A stretch of 64,000 bases of DNA from Hippopus hippopus (GCA_946811185.2 OX328099.1:67956714-68020713), one strand, 5' to 3'. Counted from the stretch's first letter, positions 41,785 to 53,088 are shown. The notes: generated by a model from the sequence alone, not told the origin. Program-made: numbers and translations.

Positions 41785-42078
41785 TCAACTGCTGCAGCAG
41801 CAACTACATTGACGACTGCGACGACAAGAACAATAATAACAGCAGCGGCGGCAGCAGCTGCTAGCCGCCGTAGCAACAACAACAACAACAACAATAACAA
41901 CAGCAGCAACAACAACGACGTTGACGACTGCGACAACAACAACAACAACAACAATAGCAGTGGCGGCAGCAGCTGTCAGCCGCCGTGGTCGCGGCAGCAA
42001 CACTGAGCTACGACAGAAGGAGTAACGACGACGACAACAACAACAACGACGACAACGGCAACGTCTACAACAACAACA
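41785..42078. repeat. CAA/CAG/GAC trinucleotide repeat
   Basis: Imperfect CAACAACAGCAGC, AACGACGACG and GGCGGCAGCAGC tracts of about 290 bp. The Ala/Val/Leu/Ser-rich frames on both strands come from this repeat. Confidence 0.9.
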
Positions 42079-42092
42079 AAAAAAAAATAAAA

Positions 42093-42355
42093 CGAGCCAT
42101 GCTATGTAAAAACGGGGTTTAATGCATTTGCGAAAAGTATCGACTCAGGTCAGCCTGCGCAGTCCGCGCAGGCTGAACTGGGCCGAAACTTTTCGCTATG
42201 GTTCAATTTTCTGTATGTCCAAGGACCAGTCTACCTCATGATTAAGTTGGTTGTTGAAAAAAGTGAATATCATGGATCCATAAGTAAGTAATGGCTTGCT
42301 TGGTGCCATGGATCACGGAGATGCATTAAGCCCCCTTTTGTCAGAGCATGGCTCA
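42093..42355. repeat. Family C MITE, well preserved
   Basis: GAGCCATGCTATGTAAAAAC, hairpin 42145-42185 (CAGGTCAGCCTGCGCAGTCC and complement), right AGCCCCCTTTTGTCAGAGCA. Confidence 0.85.
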
Positions 42356-42519
42356 AATAGATATATTCCTATTGAAAACATAGGCATAGAACAAAGTAAT
42401 AATTGTTGTTTAGATGATGATTTTTGTCTATGAAAAGGTTTTAAAAAAATAATATTGTGAGAAAAGGCATTCGTAGACGACTAAGTGAAAAAAAAAATCG
42501 TAAAAAGCATGAAATTCGT

Positions 42520-43094
42520 TTATGAAAGGGTTGGAAAAACATTATGGTTATCAGAATTTTCTCCTTTTCCCAAAATGTTTTTAAAAGGCTTCTTCCTCAG
42601 GGCCGCAAATATATGTGGTTGTTTAGCGAAGAGTTAACTAACTTTTATCCTGCTCATGGATGAAACAGCCAAGTAAGTGGTCGACGCGTCCAACCGTGGT
42701 TTTGTGACTCAGTCATTGATTTTGAATGGCTATGTATATAGTAAAAGCTTTAAAAAATCATTGGATATACATTGAAGACCAGAAATGAAGATCAGACTGG
42801 ACGGATTTGCGAGCTGATCTAGATCGTCACTCAACGTATATGGCACAAAAGGCCGCAAAGTGCGATCAGGGTTACTACACAATCCCGAGTTTTAACGACC
42901 CGAAGAAAGAAGTTTTTTTTTCTGAAAACATTGTGGGAAAATGAAAAAATACTGTTGACCAGCATTTTCTCCTTTTCCCACAATAGTTTCTACCCTTTCT
43001 GAGTCAAATTCCAACATTTCGGCCGCAGTTTTTTCGTCGTCTGGAAATACATTGAATTTAGACAGGTCAAAATATTTGTCGTTTGGTGAATAGT
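42520..43094. repeat. Two TTAA-hairpin MITEs (family A) and a family B remnant
   Basis: 42520-42640 is a half copy (ATTTTCTCCTTTTCCCAAAA). 42780-42865 is a decayed family B hairpin. 42871-43094 is a full copy with ends ACTACACAATCCCGAGTTTT and TTTGTCGTTTGGTGAATAG; core ATACTGTTGACCAGCAT. Confidence 0.65.
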
Positions 43095-43459
43095 TCACCA
43101 GTCTTGTTCACAGGAAATGTTTAACACTGAAACATAACAGGATGCAATGAATGACTGCGACCCTTTGCCGTTTGGTAAAGGTTTAACTATTTCTAGACCT
43201 TTCGAAAGCTATTTAAAGATATAAAAAAGGTCGCAAGGAAACGCTAGATTAAAAGAAATGAAAGTAGTGTTGTCAGCAGTATTGAAAACACTGTCGGAAA
43301 AGAAGCTTTTGCATGGAATAGTTGATGGCTTTTGTTGCAAACAAACAAAAAAAGATAATAACAAGAACAATAACAAATACAAATCAACCTATGACCCCTT
43401 TAAAGAAAGAACTGCGTAAAAGAAAGATTACGAATGGACGATTAATGCATCAATATGTA

Positions 43460-43995
43460 GGAGCCATGCTCTGTGAAAAGGGGGCTTAATGCATCTGCAA
43501 AAAGTATTGACCCAGGTCAGCCTGCGCAGACTGCGCTGGCTGACCTGAGTCTTAACTTTTTGCTGTTGGTTAATTTCCTGCATATTGAGGGAACAGTGTA
43601 TCTCATGACTCAGTCGGTTGTAAAACAAAACAAATGAGCCGTGCTCTGGAAAAAGGGCGCTTAATGCATCTCCGTGATGCATGATACCAAGCAAGCCATC
43701 AAGGTGTTATGGATCCATAATAGCCACTTTTTTTAAGTAACCGACTTAATCATGAGGTAGACTGGTCCTTGGCCATACGGAAAATTGACCAACAGCGAAA
43801 AGTTTCGGCCCAGGTCAGCCTGCGCGGACTGCGCAGGCTGACCTGGGTCGATACTTTTCGCAGATGCATTAAGCCCCCTTTTCACAGAGCATGGTTCATT
43901 AATTTTATGGATCCATAATTATGTGATAACGTGGTAGGTATAATGCACACCAAGGAGATGTATTAAACCCCCGTTTGGAAAACCACCGTTCATTT
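43460..43995. repeat. Cluster of family C MITEs
   Basis: 43460-43630 is a left part with hairpin (CAGGTCAGCCTGCGCAGACT). 43634-43895 is a complete reverse-oriented copy (GAGCCGTGCTCTGGAAAAAG ... CCCCCTTTTCACAGAGCATG) with hairpin 43815-43850. 43897-43995 is a right-end fragment. The second copy appears to have landed in the first: TTGTAAAACAAAACAA before and ATTTTATGGATCCATAATTA after rejoin plausibly. Confidence 0.75.
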
Positions 43996-44204
43996 GTAAA
44001 TGCTGTCGCAAAGAGAGAAATTGCCCTTTAAGATTAATTTCTCCTTTTGCCACAATGTTTTTAAGTCCGGTCTACTGCAAGACAATGAGAAAACGCCTTA
44101 CGGGGAAAGTGTGTAACGAATTTCGTCGATGGTTTTGATATGCAATAATCTTTCCAGAGGTTCGTTCCGTCGTGGTATGAGGATCAAGGCGGGAACATTT
44201 TCTC

Positions 44205-44441
44205 TCTTTAAAAAGCAATAAAATTTCAGACTTGTCCAAAGTGAAAGCATATACAGAAGACAAATTAATTTTGACTCAAAAAAATAGAAAAAATAGCATT
44301 TGCCTTTGGCACGATAGATATATAAAACATTATGTGTAAAAAGGAGAAAATGCTGGTTAACAGCATTTTCTCCTTTTTTCACAATGTTTTCAAAGGTCTT
44401 CTTCCTCAACTTCAGAAAAAGCGGAAATCTGTGGTAAAGGG
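44205..44441. repeat. TTAA-hairpin MITE (family A), reverse orientation
   Basis: CTCTTTAAAAAGCAATAAAA left end; TTAA 44442-44445 right; core GCTGGTTAACAGC. A core fragment also lies at 44038-44060. Confidence 0.75.
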
Positions 44442-44647
44442 TTAAAATAGTGGTCTCAGTTCGATCCTCTCGGGTACTTTCGGCAAGGTACTTTTCCCTA
44501 TATTTGCCCAGGCACCAGTAGATAATCCAGGAAGCATAGTAAATCCTCTGTCGCCACGATATAACAGAAACTCTGTTGAAAGGGGAGTGTCATCAAATTA
44601 AATTAAAAAAACACGTATGTGCATTCGGTTTTCACCCGCAAGATTTG

Positions 44648-45013
44648 AGGACCAGTAGCAGACAAAAGTATACAATTGTTAAATTACATTTGGATTAAAA
44701 TCGTGCTATTCAGAAATATGGATGTTATTGTGAAGATGGTAATCTGTTATTGCACGGTCGGCCCTAGTGTTATTCGCTGGCAGAAAACTGCATTTTAAAA
44801 TCAGATGAAAGTATACAAAAGATAGAGCAAACTGGCAACTTTTAACCTAGTTTTTTTAATCTATTTTTCTGCCAGCGACTATCACATGAACGACCGTACA
44901 ATAAAATATTGTGACCTTCACAAAAATTTCTATATTTAAATAGTATTTTTAAAATTTAAATGCATTTTAAGACCCGTTTTGTTCTATGTTTGCAGTTTGC
45001 CGCTATTGGGCCT
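44648..45013. repeat. TTAA MITE family E, third copy
   Basis: AGGACCAGTAGCAGACAAAA to the inverted GCCGCTATTGGGCCT; right TTAA 45014-45017. Facing ATTGTGAAGATGGTAATCTG and its partner. Confidence 0.75.
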
Positions 45014-45271
45014 TTAAAACAAAATCCTTTTTCTCCCTGTAAATAACCCTCTTTGTGGTTGCCTTTGTTTTCTCTTATAAACTATTGATTGTACAGAATG
45101 TAGCTCACGCCTTCTTTGAGTCAGACGGGCCTCGAGAGAAACTTGCTAATTCATAATTAGCGCAATGAAATATTCAGGTGTTCTCTCTGGCACAAACGTT
45201 CGGTGACCAACATAACATCTTATCTAACCACATCTTCGATAGCAACCACTTGGGCGGAACCAGCATCCAAA

Positions 45272-45348
45272 GCGTTGTCTGCGCATGTCATATTCTTAGC
45301 GCTACTTAGCGTTGTCTGCTCATGTCATATTTTAGCGCCACCTAGCGG
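45272..45348. repeat. Two 38-bp direct repeats with a CTCF-like core
   Basis: GCGTTGTCTGCGCATGTCAT followed by ATTCTTAGCGCTACTTAGC, then the same again with GCGCCACCTAGCGG at 45335-45348. The latter matches the CTCF core (reverse complement YGCCMYCTRSTGG) at all but one position. Function unproven. Confidence 0.5.
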
Positions 45349-45519
45349 AAGATAATGGCATCTACAACAGCTGCTGTTTTATTCATTTATCATAGGGTTG
45401 ATGTTTAACACTGTTTTCAACAGTAAGTAAGTTGTCCCACCGACGCCAAAGCACCTATCTATTCGGAGCTTTAAACATAGCCAACTTTCGCGGACATGTA
45501 AAAATCGATATCTGCCTAT

Positions 45520-45960
45520 TTTACCTGTATTTTTTTTTATATAGAATTATGAAGGGCCTGGGTAGATAAACGCTTATAACTTCATCAATTTTCAGAATTG
45601 AAAATTATCTCAAGTGAGGTAAGAAAATTCAATTTATTCCCTTTCAAATGAACTAAGTTTCATAAATTTCGTAAAAGAAACTTTTGGTCCTTTTTTAACT
45701 TTAAAATTGTAGGTATGGTTTATATAGGATAAAGAGGAAAAATACATTTTCCGAACTTAAAAACTGACATATTTGTTGAATTTTCTTTCTTTATGTTGAA
45801 AAGTCAGAATTATCTCAAGTGAAGTCATAAAGCTTATTCATTGCTCTTTCAATTGGTTTAAGTTTGAGTCGTTTAAAAAAATAAACTTTTGGTCCTTTTT
45901 ACAGTTTTTGAATGCCCCCATCCTATTTTTTTCCTTTTCCGTGATCGCTCGGATTGTGCC
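45520..45960. repeat. Degenerate direct repeat, about 185-bp unit
   Basis: Two diverged units share AATTATCTCAAGTGA(G/A)GT and AAACTTTTGGTCCTTTTT. Confidence 0.6.
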
Positions 45961-46009
45961 GGATTTTGCCGATGATGGCCGAGTCTAACTGTTATGATTG
46001 ATTGAATTT

Positions 46010-46245
46010 GCGTTTATTTATCGTCGCCACCGGTTGCCCATATGGGCGACGCCCCCTGAAGGCTGTTAGTATTGTTACGGGGGATAGTGCAGATACAGGA
46101 CGAAACCCATCCTAAGTTACGCCTGGTTCTTTTACGTGCTCGGTGTATAGCACCGTCACACGGGACCTCGGTTTAACGTCTCATCCGAAATGAACATCAC
46201 GTTCACGAGTCCTACACTCTACCTATTGAGCTATCCGGGCTGGTC
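46010..46245 (-). repeat. tRNA-derived SINE, fourth type, minus strand
   Basis: Body GGTTCTTTTACGTGCTCGG and ACACGGGACCTCGGTTTAAC, then TCACGTTCACGAGTCCTACA and a tRNA-like head complement ending in TTGAGCTATCCGGGC. The GGGACCTCGG...ACGTCTCATCCG block resembles a conserved SINE core known across invertebrates (recalled, not checked). Confidence 0.55.
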
Positions 46246-46336
46246 GTCTGTTAGATAAGCCGCCCGGGTATCTTTACTGTGTTACGTAATGTTATATCGA
46301 CAAACGGACCCCATTGTATGTTTATGATTGGGAACG

Positions 46337-46674
46337 GATAAAAGCCCACTGGGACAAAAGCCCACTAGGACAATATCCCACTGGACAAAAGCCCACTGGA
46401 CAAAAGCCCACTGCTAATTTTGACAGGGAGGACAAAAGCCCACTGCTTATAAAAAAGGATTAAAAAAGCTAATTTTGATCATTTTGGTAAGAAAGTACCC
46501 ATTTGGGATTGAAGATCCACCCAATATCTCACTATTTTTACATTTTAAGTGACTTTCACTCCATGATATTAATAGTTTGAACATGGTTAAACTTAGGTCC
46601 TATATGTTCTAGTGGGCTTTTGTCCAGTGGGCTTTTGTCCTAGTGGGCTTTTGTCCTAGTGGGCTTTTGTCCTA
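46337..46674. repeat. Inverted arrays of the 15-bp unit GGACAAAAGCCCACT
   Basis: Left array (46337-46443) has six diverged units of (G)GACAAAAGCCCACT. Right array (46606-46674) has four complementary units AGTGGGCTTTTGTCC. About 165 bp of AT-rich unique sequence, including GCTAATTTTGA, lies between. The ends of the element are thus tandem arrays rather than single repeats. Confidence 0.75.
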
Positions 46675-46949
46675 CACCCGTTTATGATATACATTTATCC
46701 ACATGATTATAAACTGGAATTTATACCCGGGTTGTTTGATCATGACAGAATCCCTAAGATATTTTATTTTGTATCTAATAGATCTAATAAAAAATCAGAA
46801 TTGATATTTATGAGATTATTTCCATGGATTTACAATCACTGAAATTAAGATTTGAAATTAGAAAATGAACGTTTGCTAATTTTTCCACTCTTCTACTTTT
46901 AGATATTAATGCCGTATCAAAATTATTTTCTGCCGACAGCTCACAAATT

Positions 46950-47180
46950 CATGTTTCCTTGCCATTTTCAAACCGGTTCTTGACCAGTCACATCATATAG
47001 AAGGCTTTTGCAAATACTGAAGAAAAAGATTTAAATGCTGGTTAGCAACATTTTCTTGTTTTCTTGCAATGTTTTAACTCTTTAAATGACAAATTCCATC
47101 GTTTGAGTCATATTTTATTTGTTTTTTGAAAATGACTTCAAATAGAACAAGTCTGAAATTTGGTCTTTTGGTAAAGATTT
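46950..47180. repeat. TTAA-hairpin MITE (family A), diverged
   Basis: AAATGCTGGTTAGCAACATT core; TTTGGTAAAGATTTAAA right end. Confidence 0.6.
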
Positions 47181-47208
47181 AAATAACAAATTTAACCGGT
47201 GACTGAAC

Positions 47209-47345
47209 AAATGGTGTGCGGTAAAAAAGCCAGAGGTAAAAAAGCCATAGGTAAAAAGGCCATAGGTAAAAAAGCCAGAAGTAAAACGGTAAAAAAGCCA
47301 TAGGTAATAAGGCCAGAGGTAAAAAAGCCAGAGCTAATTTAGTAG
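47209..47345. repeat. Tandem array of GGTAAAAAAGCCA(T/G)A
   Basis: About nine 14-15 bp units of GGTAAAAAAGCCAGA or GCCATA with occasional AAGGCC, ending in GCTAATTT. The architecture and the GCTAATTT boundary match the arrays at 46337-46674, although the unit sequence differs. Confidence 0.75.
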
Positions 47346-47371
47346 TATACGATATAGAGAAAGCTTTTTAT

Positions 47372-47945
47372 TTCAGAAAATCGTTAGAAGTATTTTGGGA
47401 AAAGGAGAAGCCAATTTTTCCTTTTCCCACAATGTTTTATATACTATCTTGATGTGTTGTATGCAGATTATTTCAATATGTAAGAGTCTGAAATTAGTTG
47501 TTTGATAAGGGAAACTGGTCGTAATTAAAACTTCTCCAGTCTTCAGCTGCTGACTTTTGAAAACATTTTAGGAAAAGGAGAAACTGCCGATAACATACAA
47601 TTTCTCCTTTTCCCACATTTCCCTATATTGATGTGTTGTATGCAGATTCTTTCAATATTTAACCCTTTCCCATACAACGCAATTTTAGACGGGTCTCCTT
47701 TTACTTTTCTTACTCATAACAAACAATTTCTCCTTTTCCAACAATGTTTTATATCCTATCTTGATTTGTTTTATGCATGCTCTTTCAATATGAAAGAGTC
47801 TAAAATTAGTTGTTTGATAAGTGAAACTGGTCATACTTAACACTTTCGCAGTTGCAGCTGATGACTTTAGAAAGCATATCGGGAAAAGGAGAAACTGCTC
47901 AGAGCAATCAATTTCTCCCTTTCCCACAATGTTTTATAGACTCTT
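47372..47945. repeat. Four diverged TTAA-hairpin MITEs (family A subfamily)
   Basis: At about 47372-47520, 47525-47655, 47661-47835 and 47840-47945. They share GGGAAAAGGAGAA and CTTTTCCCACAATGTTTTAT but have different tips (CTGCCGATAACA, CTGCTCAGAGCA) and a TTGATGTGTTGTATGCAGAT right half. Confidence 0.6.
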
Positions 47946-47959
47946 TCAACTATAAACTG

Positions 47960-48180
47960 AACAATTTTTGAAAAGTCTGTTTATTCAGACTCAAAACAAT
48001 CTTGTACAGGGCAAGATATGGATAGGGAAAATGGTCGCAGTGAAAAAACTTTAAACTATTGAAAAGCTCTGTCATTCAAACTCCAAACAACCATGAAGGG
48101 GGCAAGATATGGATAGAGGAAATGGTCACAGTGAAATGATTGTAAACTGTTGAAAAGTTCAATCACAGCGCTACAGATAG
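47960..48180. repeat. Direct repeat, about 88-bp unit
   Basis: GGGCAAGATATGGATAG and AAATGGTC(G/A)CAGTGAAA occur in two successive diverged units. Confidence 0.65.
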
Positions 48181-48224
48181 AGGGGGGTGAAATTGAATAT
48201 GAATTTAAAAATCTTATTTATTCT

Positions 48225-48312
48225 TCCGTAAACCCTATGTTGTGGATACTCATTTAAATAGTCTCTTTCAGGCAATTTAAATGAGTACCCACAACACAGG
48301 GTTTCACAGAGA
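48225..48312. repeat. Inverted repeat, 30-bp arms
   Basis: AAACCCTATGTTGTGGATAC then TCATTTAAAT faces ATTTAAATGA and GTACCCACAACACAGGGTTT, separated by about 22 bases. Confidence 0.75.
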
Positions 48313-48589
48313 CATAACAATTTTAAAATGTCAGTATGCCGCTTATATGGATCACTGCATTAATCCAGTACATGTATACACATGGACATGGAAAGGTACA
48401 TTGTTAAAAACCTGAATTCAATTTTTTTTTTCAATAAATAAGCACAATGTAATGCATGTCACATTCAGTATAATATGTATGAATCTAGTTTTCCAGAACA
48501 AGATAGACAAGGTACCAGTTCAGATGTTCAATATAACGTGAAACAGATTTTATTTTAATGGAAAAATAAGAGACCATCCAATGGATGAA

Positions 48590-49020
48590 GCCATTCCCAC
48601 ACAATCCCTTCTTTTTACACACCCAAGAAGTAATAGAGGAAAACATTTTGAAAAAAGAAGAAATTTCTTTTAACAAGCAATTTCTCCTTTTCCCGCAATG
48701 TTTTCTAACCTATTAGGTACATTAACCCATTCCCACTCAAGCCCTCCTTTTCACGCGCTCAAAAAATAATATTGAGGAAAACATTGTAAAAAAGGAGAAT
48801 TTGCTTGTTACAAGCAATTTCTCATTTTTTCATAATGCTTACTCTTCAATTTCCGCACACTTTGAAATGTCGTCTGCAACTTCTTTGAATTTGAACCAGT
48901 CTAAAATTTTCTCAAGTGGTAATGGGTTAATTCCAAATTAAACTCATCCTAAAATGCTGTCTGCATCCTCTTCGAATTCGGACCAGTTTAAAATTTTGTC
49001 GTCTGGTACGTAACGGGTTA
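48590..49020. repeat. Three TTAA-hairpin MITEs (family A), variant tips
   Basis: 48590-48715 (tip TTTAACAAGC), 48726-48926 between TTAA 48722-48725 and 48927-48930 (tip TTTGCTTGTTACAAGC, changed on both arms), and a right-half fragment to TTAA 49017-49020. Confidence 0.75.
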
Positions 49021-49162
49021 AATTTTACTAATGTTTCAAAAAATATCCTTCTAGCAATGTGATAAATCAACAAAGAGCACAATTTTCAAACAAAAGCACA
49101 ATTCTAACACTCAGCACAGTTGTCACATTCGGCACATTGTACTTTATGTTTCATTTGAAATT

Positions 49163-50597
49163 TCAATGTCCGAATCGAATGCTATGTCCAACAGCCCGAA
49201 GAAAGTTTTGGATGTCTCGCTCACCATCATTATATTCAACACACAAACTTTTGAGTCGGGACTGCAATTGAACGTAAACTCGTCGTTTCTTCCTCGGTTG
49301 TAGATTGCCAATCTCATTCTGAGCTATCACTGAGGCTACTACTCTTTCTTCCAGCTTAATGTTCTTAATCAGTTTCCAAATGTGTGGATGATGATGTCCA
49401 ACTAAGTGTGTAAAAACTTGTTATTCCACCCTTCAGACTGGTTGTTTGTTCTCTGAACATTATTCATAGTCGCTTCAAATACATTCCAGTCACAAGGAGG
49501 AAATCTTGGAGGCACACGATGTAAATTATTGTTCCCATTTCGTAGTACATGTCTGTATCTTCCATTTACATCAGTGGTATCATGATAATCTAGCAGGTCT
49601 TCTGATCCTGGCATGTCAACAGTTCTTAGAAAGTCCATTCCAGCAAGAACATCTCGCAATGGCAAGAAAGCCAGTCCACCCAGCATTCCTTAAAATAATT
49701 TGAAATCTTGATTTGTCTTGTACAGCTCTACTAATCCCAGATCCTGTATTTTCCGCCATGTGGCCTGTGTCGGGTGGTAAAAGCATCCCTGTATACCAAA
49801 ATCTTCACCAAATACCGCTCGTAGGGATTGTCTGAGTCCAATTTCATAATCAATATGGATAGTTATAGGATCTGGCTGAAAACCCAGTGTTGTGCAGGAA
49901 TCAAGGACTGCTTGAAATAGTGTCTCGTACGTAGACTGTCTCTTTTCCTGTAAAAGGGCGAATACAGCAGGAACTGTCGTTTCTCCACATGGAACTTGTA
50001 TGACAAATAACTGGTTAAACTGGGATGGTGCCATGGCAAAGTTACCGTCCATTAACAACTAGTTGGAATCTGCTAGCAATTGCAGCTGTCTATGTGTAGC
50101 AAAGGCAAGGATACGGGACTCACTATCTGATCCACTGTCGAAGAACAAAAACTGTTCACCTTCAGTGTTCTCTGCCCATTCTCCTTCTATAACAATTTCT
50201 CTACATGTGTCAGGAACTTTGGGAAATTCTGACTGTCTCTGGTTTCTAATGGTTCTTTTGCAGATGTCAGCTGAAGGGAGTGATGCAAGAGTTCTATCAC
50301 TAACATTTCCAAGACTGTTGGCGTAGATGACGGAAGGTTTCTCATGATTCTGGCGAGCCGATTCTTTCATGTTTGTACGGACTTTTACAACATCTACTGT
50401 TACTTCATCAGGTTGATGGTCATGTTCATGTGTTCTCTGACACGTTGTAACACCAATGTTAGTACGTGCAGACGCTCGACATCCTAATCTACGCTTAGAA
50501 CAAATCCAAAATATAGATGAGTTTGACGAAGATTTCTTTGTATATAAGTAATGTTTATGACACAGTTTAAATCTTTGTTAGTCCGTATAAGTTCCAT
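49163..50597 (-). pseudogene. FLYWCH-MULE transposase-derived gene, decayed
   Basis: Minus-strand remnant. A probable ATG (50597-50595) opens MELIRTNKD; a frameshift near 50560-50577 leads into a FLYWCH zinc finger (YLYTKKS ... IFWICSKRRLGC ... HEHDH, about 50560-50420). The MULE catalytic domain follows: LLMDGNFAMAPSQF (first D), IHIDYEIGL (second D), GCFYHPTQATWRKIQ, YHDTTDVNGRY, PPRFPPCDWNVFEATMNN and RTNNQSEGWN (catalytic E). In-frame stops interrupt it at 50059-50061 and 49690-49692. A further frameshift near 49405 restores the C-terminus (VGHHHPHIWKLI ... FLRAVGHSIRFGH) to the stop at 49163-49165. It cannot make the protein. Such genes are numerous in mollusc genomes. Confidence 0.85.
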
Positions 50598-51011
50598 TTT
50601 GTATCAAACACTTATATTCCTTTCAAAAAATGCACGATACTTTTAATATTCCAAAACAATCATAACCAAGTACAGAATGAAAGAAGATAAATGCTGTTAT
50701 ATTGATATATCCTTAAGCAATTTCAAAAAAAATAATAGAAAATCGAATACAGAAACCAGATATATGGGTTGTCGTAGCAACGTCATCATGGGTACCCGGA
50801 GCAGTCCGTAAAATACCTATTTTTGGATTATGTCGTTGAAGAAATAAGCTTAATTTCCGTATGTTTGCTCAACGTCAAAAAAGAGCGGAAACATCAAGCG
50901 ATAATTCGACAACGTTACGTCATTTCCTGAAAATTTCAAAACAATTAGTTGTTCCGAAACAAAATTATAGTGTTTTCGTAATCTATCTGCGGAAGTTGCT
51001 ACGAAAAAATC

Positions 51012-51728
51012 ATGACGTCGAACTGTGGCGTTGAGTTGCGGAGTGTGGTGAAATTCTGTGTTGCATTTAATAAATCGCCAACAGAAACACTGCGAATGAT
51101 AAAATCAACAGGAGCATATGATAAATGCAATCCAGCTTTTGTCTACAAATGGCATTCGCGTTTTAGGAGCGGAAGAGAATCTATTAATAACGATTCCAGG
51201 AGCGGTCGATCGGCAGTCATAACTTGTTCGATTAAGAAAACGGTAAAGGATATGGTTCAGACCGACAGAAGAACCACCGTCAGAACTATTGCTAATGAAT
51301 TCGGTGTTTCGTGCTCAACAGTACATGGTATACTAACTGAGGAACTTGGCATGTTGAAAGTGAGTGCTCGGTGGGTACCACGATTACTCAAGGAAAATGA
51401 AAAGGAGCGCCGCGTACACTGTTCACAGAAATTTCTTCACCGCTACGAATCTGAAGGCGAGGATTTTCTTGATCGGATCATCACGACGGATGAGACCTGG
51501 TTACACCACTTTGATCCAGAGACCAAAGCTATGTCTTCTATGGATTTCCGGGTTTTTCCCGAGTTGAAGGCGAGTTTGCGTGGAAAGCGATTCGATTCAG
51601 CAGAGGAACTTACAAAACAGACTCAAATTGTTGTATCGTCACTAACTGAGGACTTGTACATTGAAACTTACAACAAATGGATGAACAGACATAAGAAATG
51701 CATAGATATTGCTGGTGACTATGTATAG
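51012..51728 (+). pseudogene. Mariner transposase with internal in-frame deletion
   Basis: A 238-residue open frame. The N-terminal helix-turn-helix part is complete (about 1-120), followed by RWVPRLLKENE (120-130) and the first catalytic aspartate D160 in TTDETWLHHF. After TKAMSSM it jumps to DFRVFPELKASLRGKRF, which normally follows the third aspartate. About 110 residues holding the second aspartate are missing, so it cannot transpose. The deletion keeps the frame, so a DNA-binding fragment could still be made. Facing GGTACCCGGAGCA motifs (about 50792 and 51780) bracket it; a TACGAAGGTTGTTCGG-like end lies near 51972 on the minus strand. Element ends are not resolved. Confidence 0.85.
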
Positions 51729-51974
51729 AAAGTGCGACGATCGCTTGATGATTACGCGACGTCATATTGACTTCGGCGTGCTCCGGGTACCTCTAACATA
51801 CTCATTTTAAATAGACATAATTTTCGTGTGATGTAGCGCATCGTTTTGGTTTTCATAGAATTTATAGAAGAGATGTTGAAGTTTAAGTAGGTATAAAATT
51901 CTTTGTAATACTGAGAATATTGTGTGATTTATAACAAAATTCTACGAATTTTCCGAACAACCTTCGTATATATA

Positions 51975-52200
51975 GACGTTAAATCAAAGGATGTTTAACA
52001 GTTTTAGCAAGATTGCATACAAAGAAATAATAATTAATGTAGTTCAATGAAAATTTCTTCACATACATACTTTTGACTGATATTGGGAGTCCCTAATGTT
52101 TATTATTGGTGTCATTAAAGAAGCAAATAAACTAATTTTAGAAAAGGTGCATTTGGACCAGGGATCCCATATATACATATACGATCCCTGATTTGGACGG
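51975..52200. other. No recognised feature
   Basis: AT-rich; contains a short perfect palindrome-like GGGATCCCATATATACATAT / ATACGATCCC around 52163-52190. Confidence 0.4.
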
Positions 52201-52204
52201 ATTA

Positions 52205-52300
52205 GGTTTCAAGATCAGACTACTTTTTTTTTGCAGTTTATTAATTACATGTGCTGGTCTACATTGTCAGCAAAAAGTGCACTTAGTCGCATAGAGCAGT
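52205..52300. repeat. Family B hairpin remnant
   Basis: TTTCAAGATCAGACTAC and GGTCTACATTGTCAGCAAAA; stem largely lost. Confidence 0.5.
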
Positions 52301-52887
52301 TTAAGGACCGACCAGCAGGGATCAGTTAATGTTTTAGAGAATCCAAACTTAACCCTTAACTGTGGTATGAATTCATTACAAACCGATAAACAAAGCTCAA
52401 ATATAACGATTTCAATGGTCTTTTCATAAGAAAAATCCTGCTGTATCTGATGACCAATATTCTGAGCAGTCTGATATGGGTACACATTTTGTGTATTCTG
52501 ATACTGATAATGTCCTTTAGCAGACACAGGGTTTAGGTTGAAATCCGAAAAAAAATTCCAGGGCAGAAATACAGTCTAGGCAAGGATTGTAAATTTGAAG
52601 CAGGCTACTGTTACGCAATGTTACGTTTCTCTTATCTTTTATAGCTGCGGGATATCGAATATCGATTACTAGTATACACGGTCTAAGTTCGTCAAGCTCC
52701 GGAAACTCCCGAACCTTTACGTATGATATCGATTATTTTCATCGATTTCTTGGTATGCGAGACTGCTGATAAGGCATGTCCGTGAAAGTTGGCTATGCGT
52801 CATTCGTTTGATATTTGATCCTAGTTCTCAATTACAAGACTTGCCACCGGATTGGCAAGAATGTTTATTCACAGCCAATCATCGTCC

Positions 52888-53088
52888 ATAATCACCAGCC
52901 ATTCTTTGATTCTTTCTTAAGAATATTCTTTGTCTTGTTCTAAAGAAATTTGAAAGTAACACAACTTCTGATTGGCTAAACCATTTGATTTAGCCAATCA
53001 GAAGTTGTATTATTTTTAAGTATGAAAAAAAAAAAAATCTTCAGAATGAGCCTAGGACTATACTAAAAAATGGTTTGTGGTACGGACC
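52888..53088. repeat. Palindromic MITE family D, third copy
   Basis: AGCCATTCTTTGATTC ... AACACAACTTCTGATTGGCT facing TTAGCCAATCAGAAGTTGTA, right end AAAAATGGTTTGTGG. Confidence 0.8.

Noticed and set aside
41712..42006. Ala/Val/Leu- or Asn-rich frames on both strands
   Set aside because: They arise from the CAA/CAG/GAC trinucleotide repeat; open on several frames at once, as repeats are.
45474..45500. Match between CATAGCCAACTTTCGCGGAC here and the reverse complement near 52770-52795
   Set aside because: Only about 25 bp and no surrounding similarity; too short to define a repeat from two loci.
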